Shown: positions 38,316 through 47,847 of the stretch, piece after piece
Layout of the letters: each line of letters begins with the position of its first letter
How positions within the stretch are numbered: the first letter of the stretch is position 1
Assembly: GCF_027530345.1 (NCBI RefSeq)
Contig: NZ_JAPZQK010000019.1
Location: 62,001-126,000 of the forward strand
Length of the DNA: 64,000 nucleotides
Reading direction: 5' to 3'
Source: Silanimonas sp.
GTDB taxonomy: Bacteria > Pseudomonadota > Gammaproteobacteria > Xanthomonadales > Xanthomonadaceae
The notes under the pieces: generated by a model
What the model was told of the DNA's origin: nothing
Databases searched by the model: none
Seen by the model: the letters and a program-made list of their open reading frames with translations, nothing else
Program-made: the position numbers and the translations under genes

Positions 38316-39452
38316 TCAGCCTTCGGGCTGCCCTGCGTCGACGGCGGTCCGTGTCGCGCGGATCACCGTCTCGTCGCCGGCCTTCAGCAGCAGATCGCCG
38401 TTGGTGTCGATGTCGAAGCGGGTGACGCGGCCAAGCGCGGCGAGGAAGTCGGATTCCTGCTTCGATGCCGTGTCGTCGAGGCAGGCCATCCGGGTGGCGG
38501 CGGCCATGCCAATCCTCAGGCCCTCGCCGCTGAGCACTGCCGACGAGGTCCAGCGATTGCAGCCCGCGAAGCCCGAGGCTTGCCCGTCGGCGCTGAACTG
38601 CATCGTCGGCGGGCGGCCGCTCATCGCCACACCGCCGATACCCGCCACCGTCCACGCGTTCGGCGTCAGCACGTCGATGGGGTTGCCACCGCAGCCCGTG
38701 AATTCGCGACCGTCCACCTGAACGACGACGGTGTCCGGGTGCGGCATGCCCGTCATGCTGTCGCGGCACACGGTGGCATTGGCCGACAGCGCCAGCGCGC
38801 CGCCCTCGCGCGTTGCCGTGAGGGCGAAGCCGTCCGCGCGCGTCGTGCGGGTCAGGCCGGTGAACACGTCGGCCGCCACGTGGTCGGCCGTGCTCCAGCG
38901 CACTTCGGTTGCGTCGGCCTGCACCAGCCAGAACGGCTCATTGCCGCGCGCGGAATACGTGCGGATCACCGCCGGCGCAGGCGCGGTGGTCGGGGTTTCG
39001 GCGGGGCTCGTGGCCTCCGTTTCGGCTGCGACGGGCGCTTCGATGAGCGTGCACTCCGGGTAATCATGGCCAGCCACGTTGAGCGTCGCGGTGTCGCCCT
39101 TGCCCCAGAAGTCGATGAGCACGCCGTCGGCGCGCCAGCCCTGGTAGCGCGCACCCGACGCTGCGGCCACCGGGCCGAGACGAACGGATTCACCGTCGAA
39201 CTTCAGGATCGCCCTGTGCTCGAAGTAGATCACCTCGATGGCGGTACCGGCGCAGTCGTAGTCCTTCGGAACCCCGATGTCCTTCGCTGCTGGCGGGGGC
39301 GGGGCGGGCGTCACGGGGGCGGTGGGTGTCGCGGATGGCGGAGTGACGGCGGTCCCCTCGGGCGCGTCGGGCTGGCTGCAGGCAGTGAGGCCAGGCAGGG
39401 CGAGCAGTGCTGCGCCAAGAAATGCGCAGCGGCGAATCAGGTGCGGGGACAT
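38316..39452 (-). CDS. Three-domain lipoprotein (MliC-like, COG3650-like, META)
   Basis: This is a 378-residue predicted outer-membrane or periplasmic lipoprotein. The lipobox is LTAC with Cys25, followed by a Pro/Thr-rich linker. Residues about 64-135 resemble MliC, the C-type lysozyme inhibitor fold (YDCAGTAIEVIYFEHRAIL; ADGVLIDFWGKGD). Residues about 165-255 match the COG3650-type segment (YSARGNEPFWLVQ). Residues about 262-370 are a META/HslJ domain (NAWTVAGIGG; SGFAGCNRWTSS; TRMACLDD). Function is unknown; stress protection or lysozyme inhibition is possible. The ATG at 39452 gives a proper signal peptide. It is divergent from the DUF808 gene. Confidence 0.8.
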   Translation of the reverse strand: MSPHLIRRCAFLGAALLALPGLTACSQPDAPEGTAVTPPSATPTAPVTPAPPPPAAKDIGVPKDYDCAGTAIEVIYFEHRAILKFDGESVRLGPVAAASGARYQGWRADGVLIDFWGKGDTATLNVAGHDYPECTLIEAPVAAETEATSPAETPTTAPAPAVIRTYSARGNEPFWLVQADATEVRWSTADHVAADVFTGLTRTTRADGFALTATREGGALALSANATVCRDSMTGMPHPDTVVVQVDGREFTGCGGNPIDVLTPNAWTVAGIGGVAMSGRPPTMQFSADGQASGFAGCNRWTSSAVLSGEGLRIGMAAATRMACLDDTASKQESDFLAALGRVTRFDIDTNGDLLLKAGDETVIRATRTAVDAGQPEG

Positions 39453-39566
39453 CGAACCACTCCATTGGACCGGGCGGAATCGTGCCATGGGCCGTGGAGA
39501 AATCCGCGTCGATGCCGCTGCGTGTGACAATCCTCCACTTCGCCCCCACGCCCCTGAGACGTCCCC

Positions 39567-40466
39567 ATGGCCGGAAGCAGCCTGTTCGCCCTGATCGACG
39601 ACATCGCCACCCTGCTGGACGACGTCTCGGTGATGACCAAGGTCGCCGCGAAGAAGACCGCTGGCGTGCTCGGCGACGACCTCGCGCTGAACGCGAACCA
39701 GGTGGCGGGCGTGAACGCCGACCGCGAGCTGCCGGTCGTCTGGGCGGTGGCCAAGGGCTCGGCCATCAACAAGGTGATCCTCGTACCCGCGGCCCTGGCC
39801 ATTGCCGCCTTCGCGCCTTGGGCCATCCCGCCGCTGTTGATCATCGGCGGCGCCTTCCTGTGCTTCGAGGGCGTGGAGAAGCTCGCCCACCGCTGGCTGC
39901 ATCCGGCGGAGGGCGCCGCCGAAGAAGCGGCGCTGCGTGCGGCCGTGGCCGACAAGAGCGTCGACATGGTCGCGTTCGAGAAGGACAAGATCAAAGGCGC
40001 GATCCGCACCGACTTCATCCTCTCCGCCGAGATCATCGTCATCGCGCTCGGCACCGTGGCGACGCAGCCGCTCGTGAAGCAGTTCGGCGTGCTGGCCGGC
40101 ATCTCGGTGCTGATGACCGTCGGCGTTTACGGCCTCGTGGCCGGCATCGTCAAGATCGATGACGCGGGCCTCTGGCTGCAGTCGAAGGCGAGCGCCGCGG
40201 CGAAGGCCGTCGGCCGCGCGATGCTGGTCGGGGCCCCGCTGCTGATGAAGTTCCTCTCGATCGCCGGCACCGCCGCGATGTTCCTCGTGGGCGGCAGCAT
40301 CTTCGTGCACAACCTGCCGGCGGTGCATCACCTCGTGCAGGGCTGGGCGGCCATGACGGGCGCGGCGTCGGGCGTCGTCGCCGTGCTTCTGGAAGCCTTG
40401 ATCGGCGTGCTCGTCGGCGCGCTGGTGCTGGCGGCCGTCGAGGGCTTCAAGAAGCTCAAGCGCTAG
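39567..40466 (+). CDS. DUF808 family inner membrane protein
   Basis: This is a 299-residue membrane protein of the DUF808 (YedI-like) family, function unknown. The family start is clear: [20 protein letters not shown] followed by [17 protein letters not shown] and [15 protein letters not shown]. About six or seven hydrophobic segments follow. Its stop overlaps the stop of the convergent downstream gene by four bases. No regulator or enzyme neighbour hints at its role. Confidence 0.85.
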   Translation: MAGSSLFALIDDIATLLDDVSVMTKVAAKKTAGVLGDDLALNANQVAGVNADRELPVVWAVAKGSAINKVILVPAALAIAAFAPWAIPPLLIIGGAFLCFEGVEKLAHRWLHPAEGAAEEAALRAAVADKSVDMVAFEKDKIKGAIRTDFILSAEIIVIALGTVATQPLVKQFGVLAGISVLMTVGVYGLVAGIVKIDDAGLWLQSKASAAAKAVGRAMLVGAPLLMKFLSIAGTAAMFLVGGSIFVHNLPAVHHLVQGWAAMTGAASGVVAVLLEALIGVLVGALVLAAVEGFKKLKR

Positions 40467-41035
40467 AACAGCTCGATGTCGTCGCCCTTGCTGTTCATCT
40501 TGTCCATGAACTCGCGGATGGCCTGTTCGACGGTGAGGCCGCGCACCAGCACGGCTTCGAACATCTCCACTTCTTCGGGCATGGAGTAGCGCGAGCGGAT
40601 CTTGCCTTGCAGCGCGGCCCAAGCGGCCGTCGAGGACGCTTGGTCCTGGTCGCTGACGAGCTCGGCCAGCCAGGCGAGGCCGTGGTTGACGTGGGCAAGG
40701 CGCTGCGAAAGGCGGTCGTAGAACTGGAAGGCCACGATGGCCTGGTTGACCATGCCGGCGACGTTCATCGTCGCCATCATCAGCTCCATCTTCACCGGGC
40801 CGGTGGCCTCGGTGTCGGCCAAGCCGGAAATGCGCTCGTTGATGAGCTTGATGGTGTTCGCCATCGTGGTGAAGGTGCCGGTCAGCGCATCCACGGAGGC
40901 GTTGCTGTCGGTCATCGCGGCTTCCACCTGCGCGACCGCCAGTTCCATCATCAACACCGTTTCGCGCAGGTGATTCCAGTCCGGACCCGGGTTGTTCACC
41001 TGGGTGCCGCGAACCACGCCGTCATTACCAGCCAT
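40463..41035 (-). CDS. Conserved-looking helical protein of unknown function
   Basis: This is a 190-residue, nearly all-helical soluble protein. No signal peptide or membrane segment is seen. The most distinctive segment is [19 protein letters not shown], followed by [12 protein letters not shown], which recalls helical signalling proteins such as CheZ-like phosphatases but lacks a motif I can assign. The C-terminus ends in acidic DDIELF. The ATG at 41035 has no close neighbour upstream; it is convergent with the DUF808 gene. I do not recognise a family. Confidence 0.65.
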   Translation of the reverse strand: MAGNDGVVRGTQVNNPGPDWNHLRETVLMMELAVAQVEAAMTDSNASVDALTGTFTTMANTIKLINERISGLADTEATGPVKMELMMATMNVAGMVNQAIVAFQFYDRLSQRLAHVNHGLAWLAELVSDQDQASSTAAWAALQGKIRSRYSMPEEVEMFEAVLVRGLTVEQAIREFMDKMNSKGDDIELF

Positions 41036-41146
41036 GAGACCCCCTCGATGCCCCGGTTCATCCCATAGTGGGGGAAACCGGAGTCCGCCCGCCAGCGGTT
41101 TCGAACCGGTTTGCCCAGTTTGAAGGTTGCGGCCCGGCGAGCGTCG

Positions 41147-43528
41147 TCACGGCGTGAGTTCGAGCTTCGCGGTGGCAGGGCCGGGCAGGAAGGACGACGG
41201 GCGGCCCTGCGCCCAGTCCCCGTGGCCGGCGCCCCAATAGGGCGAGAGCGGGTGGCCGGCTTGGCCCCCGGGCAACTGGAAGATCGCGTCCTCGCGGTGC
41301 GCCGGCGAGACCACCATGCGCTGGCTGGCACCGAAGGCTGGGGCCTGGATCCGCGGCATCTGCACGTCGCCGGGCAGGGGTTCGGCCGGCATGCACAAGT
41401 GCGGGCGCAGCCATTCCGGGACACCGCTGGTCAGCGGATGGCAGACGCGGCTGAAGTTGGCCTCGCCCCAGGTCCGCGCCGTTAGCGGGCCCTCCCGGCC
41501 GCCGCGCACCTCGGTGGCGGCGGCGCGGGCAGCGTCGGCCAGCAGGGCGTCCCAGCTTTCGAAGCGCGGCGGCAGCAGGTGCGCCGGGCGCTGTTCGAGC
41601 AGCGGCCACAGCACGCCCTCGAGCTGCGGCAGGTCGGGCATGACGAACCGGTCGCCGAGCTCGGCCTTGGCCGGCCCGAGCAGGCCGTTGCGGACGCGGG
41701 CCAGCACTTCGAGGCGGAAGGCGCGGGTGAGCCGGTAGCCGCTGGAGTCGATCGAGGCGTGGCCCTCCCAGCCCTCGGCGGCCTCGGCGATGTCCCGCCA
41801 TTCAGTGGCCGACATCGGGGCGACGGTGTCGCGCAGCAGGCGGTTCCAGCGCTCCAGGAAGAGCGCACGATCGTCCAGCTGCAGTGCCAGCAGGGCCGGT
41901 TCGTCGAGCGGTGCGCTTTCCATGAGGGTGTCCGCGATCTGCTTCTGTCGCGCACCCAAGGCATAGCCGGAATCACCGATCAGCGCGAGCAGTTCGCCGT
42001 CGGTGATGCGCGCATTCGCCGACCACAGGCGGCCGGAGGGCGGATCGACGAGTTCGGGCTGCAGCGGCGCATCGGCCGGGTGCCAGCCCGCCCAATCGCA
42101 GCCCTGAAGGGGTAGCAGCGGGGCCTTCGGATCGCAGCCTCCGACGCGCGCCGGGACACGCCCGACCAGCCGCCACGCGATGCGGCCCTCGGCGTCGCCG
42201 AGCAGCATGTTCTGCGCCGGCACGCCGGCCTGCCGGGCCATCCGCAGCGCGGCGTCCAGGTCGGCCGCATGGACGAGGTCGAGCAGGCCGAAGTTGAGGC
42301 TGCCCGGCATCTGCGCGGTCCAGCGCAGGGCCAATGCACTGCCGTCCGCTTCGTCGTGCGCGATCGGGCCCCAGCGGGTTTCGCGGATCTCGAGGGTCTC
42401 CGCCGTGCCGTTCGCCACCTCGATGGTTTCGCGATGGACGACGATGTCGGCTTCGCCTTCGGGCGTGCGATAGCGCGTCTTCGCCGCATCCGTGAAATCG
42501 ACACGGAAGAAGTCGAGCCAGTCGCCGTAGCTGTTGGTGAAGGCCCAGGCCACGCGCTGGCTACTGCCAGCGATGACGCCCGGCACGCCGGGCAGGGTGA
42601 CGCCGACGACATCCACTTGGCCGTCGGGAGCCTCCGGGTCGGCATAGCGCAGCCGGGCGCGGTACCACAGCGACGGCGCGCGCAGGCCGAGGTGCATGTC
42701 GCCGGCCACGATGGCGCGGCCATCGGCGGTCGCGGACGCCCCTGCGGCGAAGTTGTTGCTGCCCGGCGCGGCGGGCTCGGCGGCGGCCGTGGGGACCTCG
42801 TCCGGGGCCTGGGGCAGCGTACGCAGGTCGAGCACCTCGGGTCCGGGCAGTGCGGCGTCGCCGCGCGCGCTGCCGAACAGCGGCGCATCCCACGCCGTGC
42901 CGTCGCGCAGCATCAGGTCGGCCAAGGGTGCCGGCAACACGCCGCGGATGCGCCAGAGCGCGAGCTCGCGCGAGTTCGCTTCATCCTGCAGGTCGAAGAA
43001 CATGGCGTAGCCGGTGAGCGCGGAATCCACTTCGCTCCAGGGTTTCGGCGACTGCTCCAGCAGCAGGTAGGGCCAGGGGCGCACCGACAGGGAATCCAGC
43101 CCGGCGTTCACGCCTTCGGTGTAGGCCTTCAAGGCCGCCGCGCGCGGGCCGGCGATGTCGGCGAGCGAGGCTTCGCTGCGGGCCCGCAGGCGGTGAAGCC
43201 GGTTGGTGCGGTCGACCTCCAGCGCGCGGGCGCCGAACAGCGCCGAGAGTTCGCCCGCGGCGACGCGCCGCGTCAGGTCCATCTCGAAGAAGCGCTCCTG
43301 CCCGTGCACGAAACCCAGCGCGCGCGCCATGTCGAGCTCGTTCGCGGCTTCGATGTCGACCACGCCGTTGGCGTCGCGCGTGACCGAGACCGGCGCCGAC
43401 AGGCCGGGCAGGCTCAGTTCACCGTCGTAGGTCGGGACGCTGCCGCGCAGCACCAGCCAGGCGGAGAGCGCGAGCAGCAATGCCAGCGTGAGCAGGGCCA
43501 GCAGGCCGCGGCGGATCCACTTCAGCAT
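41147..43528 (-). CDS. Penicillin acylase family protein
   Basis: This is a 793-residue Ntn-hydrolase of the penicillin/acyl-homoserine-lactone acylase family. One N-terminal membrane helix (residues 8-27) serves as signal or anchor. The precursor layout is typical: alpha chain to about 250, then the autoprocessing site Gly256-Ser257 in PGSNNFAAG, where Ser257 becomes the catalytic N-terminus of the beta chain. DMHLGLRAPSLWYRARL and FTNSYGDWLDFF are conserved beta-chain motifs. The substrate (beta-lactam, quorum signal, or other amide) cannot be decided from sequence. Confidence 0.9.
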   Translation of the reverse strand: MLKWIRRGLLALLTLALLLALSAWLVLRGSVPTYDGELSLPGLSAPVSVTRDANGVVDIEAANELDMARALGFVHGQERFFEMDLTRRVAAGELSALFGARALEVDRTNRLHRLRARSEASLADIAGPRAAALKAYTEGVNAGLDSLSVRPWPYLLLEQSPKPWSEVDSALTGYAMFFDLQDEANSRELALWRIRGVLPAPLADLMLRDGTAWDAPLFGSARGDAALPGPEVLDLRTLPQAPDEVPTAAAEPAAPGSNNFAAGASATADGRAIVAGDMHLGLRAPSLWYRARLRYADPEAPDGQVDVVGVTLPGVPGVIAGSSQRVAWAFTNSYGDWLDFFRVDFTDAAKTRYRTPEGEADIVVHRETIEVANGTAETLEIRETRWGPIAHDEADGSALALRWTAQMPGSLNFGLLDLVHAADLDAALRMARQAGVPAQNMLLGDAEGRIAWRLVGRVPARVGGCDPKAPLLPLQGCDWAGWHPADAPLQPELVDPPSGRLWSANARITDGELLALIGDSGYALGARQKQIADTLMESAPLDEPALLALQLDDRALFLERWNRLLRDTVAPMSATEWRDIAEAAEGWEGHASIDSSGYRLTRAFRLEVLARVRNGLLGPAKAELGDRFVMPDLPQLEGVLWPLLEQRPAHLLPPRFESWDALLADAARAAATEVRGGREGPLTARTWGEANFSRVCHPLTSGVPEWLRPHLCMPAEPLPGDVQMPRIQAPAFGASQRMVVSPAHREDAIFQLPGGQAGHPLSPYWGAGHGDWAQGRPSSFLPGPATAKLELTP

Positions 43529-43598
43529 CGGCGTCGTCCTCGGGAAGAGGGCGACAGCCTAGCCGAGGCGTCGGGGCTTCGGAGCGGCCCCGGCGAGG

Positions 43599-45848
43599 TC
43601 AGGCGCTCTCGATGCGATCGACCTTCTGGAACCCGCGCGGCAGCATCTGCCCGCGGCTGGCGCGCGCGCCTTCGTAGGCCTGCAGGTCGCGCCAGCCCAG
43701 GGTGAGCTTGCGCGCGCCGCAGAACAGCGTGGCTTCGCCGCCCTGGCGCACCACGGCGAGGGCCGTCACCACTTCCTCGCCGCTCTTGAGCTTGGCCGGC
43801 GGGATCTGGATCAGCTTGTTGCCCTTGCCCTTGTCGAGTTCCGGCAGCTCCTTTAGCGGGAAGGCCAGCAGATGGCCGGCGGTGGTGACCGCCACGACCC
43901 AATCGGTGGCCGGATCGTTCACTGGTACGGGGGCCAGCACGGCCGCGCCGTTGTCCGGATTGAACAGCGCCTTGCCGGCCTTGTTGCGGCCGACCAGGTT
44001 CTCGAAGCGCGTAGTGAAGCCGTAGCCGAACGAAGACGCCAGCAGGAAGCGCTGGTCGTTCTCGGCGGCCAGCGTCGCCACCATCTGCGCGCCGGCCGGC
44101 AGGGTGAAGCGGCCGGTGATCGGCTCGCCGTTGCCACGCGCCGAGGGCAGGGTGTGCGCCGCCGTCGAGTACGCGCGGCCGGTGGAATCGAGGAAGGCGG
44201 CCTGCAGGTTGCTTCGGCCGCGGGCGAAGCTCTGCAGGGCATCGCCCTCGCGGTAGCTCAAGGTGGCCGGGTCGACATCGTGGCCCTTGGCGGCGCGGAT
44301 CCAGCCCTTCTGCGAGAGCACCACCGTGACCGGCTCGCTCGGCACCAGCTCGGTCTCGTCGATGGCCTGCGCGGCGCTGCGCGCCACCAGCGGGCTGCGT
44401 CGAGCGTCGCCGAACTTCTTGGCGTCGGCCAGCAGCTCGTCCTTCAGCAGCTTCTTCAGTTTGGCCGCGCTTTCCAGCGTCGAGGCGAGCTTCTCGCGCT
44501 CCTTGGCGAGCTCGTCCTGCTCGCCGCGGATCTTCATTTCCTCGAGGCGTGCGAGCTGCTTCAGCTTGGTCTCGAGGATGTACTCGGCCTGGTCCTCGGA
44601 CAGCCCGAAGCGTGCGATCAGCACGGCCTTCGGCTCGTCCTCGGTGCGGATGATGCGGATCACCTCGTCGAGGTTCAGGAAGGCGACGAGCAGGCCTTCC
44701 AGCAGGTGCAGGCGGCGCTCGACCTTGTCGAGGCGGTGCTTGAGGCGGCGCTTCAGCGTGTCGGTGCGGAACTGCAGCCACTCGCCGATGATCGACCTCA
44801 GGCCGCGCACTTGCGGGCGACCGTCGAGGCCGATGATGTTGAGGTTGACGCGGAAGCTCTTCTCGAGGTCCGTCGTCGCCATCAGGTGGCCCATCAGCGC
44901 GTCGATGTCGACGCGGTTGCTGCGCGGCACGAGCACCAGGCGCACCGGGTTCTGGTGGTCGCTCTCGTCGCGCAGGTCTTCCAGCCACGGCAGCTTCTTG
45001 GCGCGAAGCTGGGCGGCGATCTGCTCCATGATCTTCGACGGCGAGACCTGGTAGGGCAGGGCCGTCACGACGATGTTCTGGCCTTCCTTGATGTAGGTGG
45101 CGCGGGCGCGGACGCTGCCGTTGCCGGTCTCGTACATCGAGAGCAGGTCGGCGGCCGGCGTGATGATCTCGGCGGCGGTCGGGTAATCCGGGCCGCGGAT
45201 GTGTTCGCAGAGGTCGCGCGTAGTGGCGTCCGGGTCGTCGAGCAGGCGCACGCAGGCGCTGACGACTTCATTGAGGTTGTGCGGCGGCACGTCGGTGGCC
45301 ATGCCCACCGCGATGCCTGTGGTGCCATTGAGCAGCAGGTGTGGCAGGCGCGCCGGCATCCACGTGGGCTCGTCGAGCGTGCCATCGAAGTTCGGCGTCC
45401 ACTCCACCGTGCCCTGGCCGAGTTCGCCCAGCAGCACTTCGGCGATCGGCGTGAGCTTCGACTCGGTGTAGCGCATCGCCGCGAAGCTCTTCGGGTCGTC
45501 CGGCGAACCGAAGTTGCCTTGGCCTTCGATGAGCGGATAGCGGTACGAGAAGGGCTGGGCCATCAGCACCAGCGCCTCGTAGCAGGCCGAATCGCCGTGC
45601 GGGTGGTATTTGCCGATGACGTCGCCGACGGTGCGGGCGGACTTCTTCGGCTTCGCCCCGGCGTTCAGCCCCAGCTCGCTCATGGCGTAGATGATCCGGC
45701 GCTGCACCGGCTTCAGCCCGTCGCCGAGGAAGGGCAGGGCGCGGTCGAGCACCACGTACATCGAGTAGTCGAGGTAGGCGCGCTCGGCGTACTCGTGCAG
45801 CGGGATCTGTTCGAAACCGTGGAAGGCGGGACGGGCGGGATCGGTCAT
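43599..45848 (-). CDS. parC: DNA topoisomerase IV subunit A
   Basis: This 749-residue type-II topoisomerase subunit decatenates chromosomes. The start [20 protein letters not shown] and the quinolone-resistance region [15 protein letters not shown] are typical, with the wild-type Ser and Glu. The catalytic Tyr is in [11 protein letters not shown] six-bladed C-terminal beta-pinwheel follows. It is longer than a bare core but normal for ParC; GyrA would carry a longer tail with the GyrA box. parE is not in the window. Confidence 0.95.
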   Translation of the reverse strand: MTDPARPAFHGFEQIPLHEYAERAYLDYSMYVVLDRALPFLGDGLKPVQRRIIYAMSELGLNAGAKPKKSARTVGDVIGKYHPHGDSACYEALVLMAQPFSYRYPLIEGQGNFGSPDDPKSFAAMRYTESKLTPIAEVLLGELGQGTVEWTPNFDGTLDEPTWMPARLPHLLLNGTTGIAVGMATDVPPHNLNEVVSACVRLLDDPDATTRDLCEHIRGPDYPTAAEIITPAADLLSMYETGNGSVRARATYIKEGQNIVVTALPYQVSPSKIMEQIAAQLRAKKLPWLEDLRDESDHQNPVRLVLVPRSNRVDIDALMGHLMATTDLEKSFRVNLNIIGLDGRPQVRGLRSIIGEWLQFRTDTLKRRLKHRLDKVERRLHLLEGLLVAFLNLDEVIRIIRTEDEPKAVLIARFGLSEDQAEYILETKLKQLARLEEMKIRGEQDELAKEREKLASTLESAAKLKKLLKDELLADAKKFGDARRSPLVARSAAQAIDETELVPSEPVTVVLSQKGWIRAAKGHDVDPATLSYREGDALQSFARGRSNLQAAFLDSTGRAYSTAAHTLPSARGNGEPITGRFTLPAGAQMVATLAAENDQRFLLASSFGYGFTTRFENLVGRNKAGKALFNPDNGAAVLAPVPVNDPATDWVVAVTTAGHLLAFPLKELPELDKGKGNKLIQIPPAKLKSGEEVVTALAVVRQGGEATLFCGARKLTLGWRDLQAYEGARASRGQMLPRGFQKVDRIESA

Positions 45849-45933
45849 CGGGACACGGCAAGCCGGTGGATCGGGGCCGCGAGTTTACCGGGTCGGGCGT
45901 CGCGGGCCTTGCGACGGGCCGGGCGCCGCCGCT

Positions 45934-46494
45934 TCACTCGCCGGAGGCCCGCTCCGGCAGTGGCTTCTTGGCGAGCTTGCGCTGCAGGCTGCGGCGATGC
46001 AGGCCGAGTGCCCGCGCAGCCGATGACACGTTGCCGTCGTGTTCCGCCAGCACGCGTTGAAGGTGTTCCCATTCCAGGCGCTTGGGGTGAAGCGGGCCGT
46101 CGGCGGGTGTGGGCAGTTCGTCCTCGCCGTCGTTGCCGTCCTCGGGCCCGAACAGCGCGCGCAGCACGTCGTCGGCGCTGACCGGCTTCGGCCGGTAGTC
46201 GGTCGCGCCGCGCTTGATCGCCTCGACGGCGGTGGCGATCGAGGCGTAGCCGGTGAGAAGCAGGATCGGCACGTCGGGCTGCAGGCCTCGCAGGGGTTCG
46301 ATCAGCGCGAGGCCGTTGTCGGCACCCAGCTTCAGGTCGAGCACGATGCCGGACAGTGGCTCGCGGGCCTGCTGCAGGGCCGACGCGGCGTCCGCGGCGT
46401 GACGGCAGGGCTGGCCCCGGCGCTCCAGCGCGCGGGCGAGGACGCTGGCGAACGCGGCGTCATCGTCGATCAGCAGGACGGGGAGGGTGGTCAT
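45934..46494 (-). CDS. prrA: RegA/PrrA/ActR-type response regulator
   Basis: This is a 186-residue regulator. The receiver domain has Asp53 as phosphoacceptor (GIVLDLKLGADNG), switch Thr in LLLTGYASIATAVEAIKRGA and Lys in YRPKP. A Pro-rich linker precedes a Fis-type helix-turn-helix near-identical in pattern to RegA (LEWEHLQRVLAEHDGN; LGLHRRSLQRKLAKK). RegA-type regulators control redox-dependent genes. The ATG overlaps the kinase stop (ATGA), so the pair is co-translated. The conserved DNA-binding helix supports recognition of RegA-like boxes, one of which lies upstream of the kinase gene. Confidence 0.9.
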   Translation of the reverse strand: MTTLPVLLIDDDAAFASVLARALERRGQPCRHAADAASALQQAREPLSGIVLDLKLGADNGLALIEPLRGLQPDVPILLLTGYASIATAVEAIKRGATDYRPKPVSADDVLRALFGPEDGNDGEDELPTPADGPLHPKRLEWEHLQRVLAEHDGNVSSAARALGLHRRSLQRKLAKKPLPERASGE

Positions 46495-47741
46495 CGGCTT
46501 GCCGGAACCTTGGGATCGAGCGCCTCCCAGGGCAACTCCAGCCGGCTCAGGCTGCCCCCGCCCTCGGCCGGATGCACGTGCAGGGCGCCCCCGAGGTGCT
46601 CGATGGTGGCGTTCGCAATCGCCAGGCCGATGCCCAATCCCCCAGATGTCTGGTCGGCGAGCGGTCGGGCGGCGCGGCTGTCGAAGCCTGCGCCGCGATC
46701 GTGGACGACGATCCGCAGTCCGCCGCCCGGCCCGGACTCGGCGCGGAGCGCGAGCTGCGCGTCCCCGGCGGCGATGCCGGCATCGGCGGCGTTCTCCAAC
46801 AGGTGGCCGAGGCTTCCCCAAAGGGCCAGCGACGGTTGCACGGTGCGCCCCGCGACCGCGGGGTCGACGTCCACCGCCAGGGTGGCCTGGGGGCGCAGCA
46901 GGAGCAGACGATCCCTCAAGGTGTCGAGCATGGCCGCCAGGGTCTGCGGCGGCGGCACCTCGCGGGTGGTGGCTGCGAGCCGGCGCACGGCATCGCGGGC
47001 GAAAGCGAGTTGCTGGGCCATGAGCGCGAGGTCTTCGCGCGTCGGTCCCTGCTTCGGATCGGCTCGCCACTCGTCGACGAGCAGGGCGGCGGTGTTCAGT
47101 GGCGTGTTGATGTCGTGCGCCGCCGAGGCGGATTGCAGCGCGAGCGCATGCAGGCCTTCGTCGCGCAAGCGACGTTCACGCGCGTCGCGCAGGGCCTCGT
47201 CGCGGGACTTCAGCCGACGGGCCAGTGCGAGGCCAAACACGCAGAACAGCAACAGGCCCAAGGCGAAGTTCGCGGCCATGCCTGTGAGGTGCAGGTCGAA
47301 CAGCACGGCGCCGTGCTGGTGGGCGAGCGGTGGTGCGAAACGCGCCAGCAGGGCGTAACCGAGCGCTGCCGTGGCGGCAATCGCGAGCACCCGCGAAGGC
47401 GCCAGCGCCGTCGCCGTCAGCGCCACCGGAACCAGATAGAGCTGGATGAAGGGGTTCATCACCCCGCCCGAGAAAAACAGTGCCCAGGTGAGGGCCACGA
47501 GGTCGACGGCCAATCCGGTCATCAGGCGCGCTTCGCTGGCCGCCTCGCGTTGCCGCCACAGGCCGATCAGGGCGTTCGCCGCACCGAGCGCGCAGGCGCC
47601 CAGCAGTAGCGGCGGCCATGGCAACTCGAGGCGCAAGGCCTCCTGCGCGACGGCGAAGGCGACGAACTGTCCGGCCACGGCGAACCAGCGCAGGGCATAG
47701 AGCGTGGCTTCGAGGCTTTCGTGGCGGGCATCCGAGGACAT
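46491..47741 (-). CDS. prrB: RegB/PrrB-type sensor histidine kinase
   Basis: This 416-residue membrane kinase has six N-terminal helices. The quinone-sensing heptad GGVMNPF (92-98) of RegB is present. The phospho-acceptor is His209 (SAAHDINTPLNT), and N and G boxes (HLLENAADAG; GGLGIGLAIAN) complete the kinase. The redox-active Cys of RegB, expected about 40 residues after the His, is Ala248 here (QLAFARDAV). So quinone control may remain while disulphide control is lost. It is divergent from the PepSY-TonB receptor genes and coupled to the response regulator. Confidence 0.88.
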   Translation of the reverse strand: MSSDARHESLEATLYALRWFAVAGQFVAFAVAQEALRLELPWPPLLLGACALGAANALIGLWRQREAASEARLMTGLAVDLVALTWALFFSGGVMNPFIQLYLVPVALTATALAPSRVLAIAATAALGYALLARFAPPLAHQHGAVLFDLHLTGMAANFALGLLLFCVFGLALARRLKSRDEALRDARERRLRDEGLHALALQSASAAHDINTPLNTAALLVDEWRADPKQGPTREDLALMAQQLAFARDAVRRLAATTREVPPPQTLAAMLDTLRDRLLLLRPQATLAVDVDPAVAGRTVQPSLALWGSLGHLLENAADAGIAAGDAQLALRAESGPGGGLRIVVHDRGAGFDSRAARPLADQTSGGLGIGLAIANATIEHLGGALHVHPAEGGGSLSRLELPWEALDPKVPASR

Positions 47742-47788
47742 GGCGCAAAGGGTAGCCGGCGCGGTCCGGGCGCGGTACGCAGGCGGGG

Positions 47789-47805
47789 TGCGACCTTGTG
47801 TCGCA
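47789..47805. promoter_or_regulatory. RegA/RegR-type box between kinase and PepSY gene
   Basis: TGCGACCTTGTGTCGCA is a 6-5-6 inverted repeat. Against the published RegR/RegA consensus GNGRCRTTNNGNCGC, the inner 15 bases match at 14 positions. It lies 48 bases before the kinase ATG and about 43 before the assumed PepSY start, so it can serve both divergent promoters. The match is seen; binding is inferred from the adjacent RegA-type regulator. Confidence 0.6.
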
Positions 47806-47847
47806 TTCCCGAAGGCGGCAGCGCCCCGGAAACTGCGCGGCCGTCCC

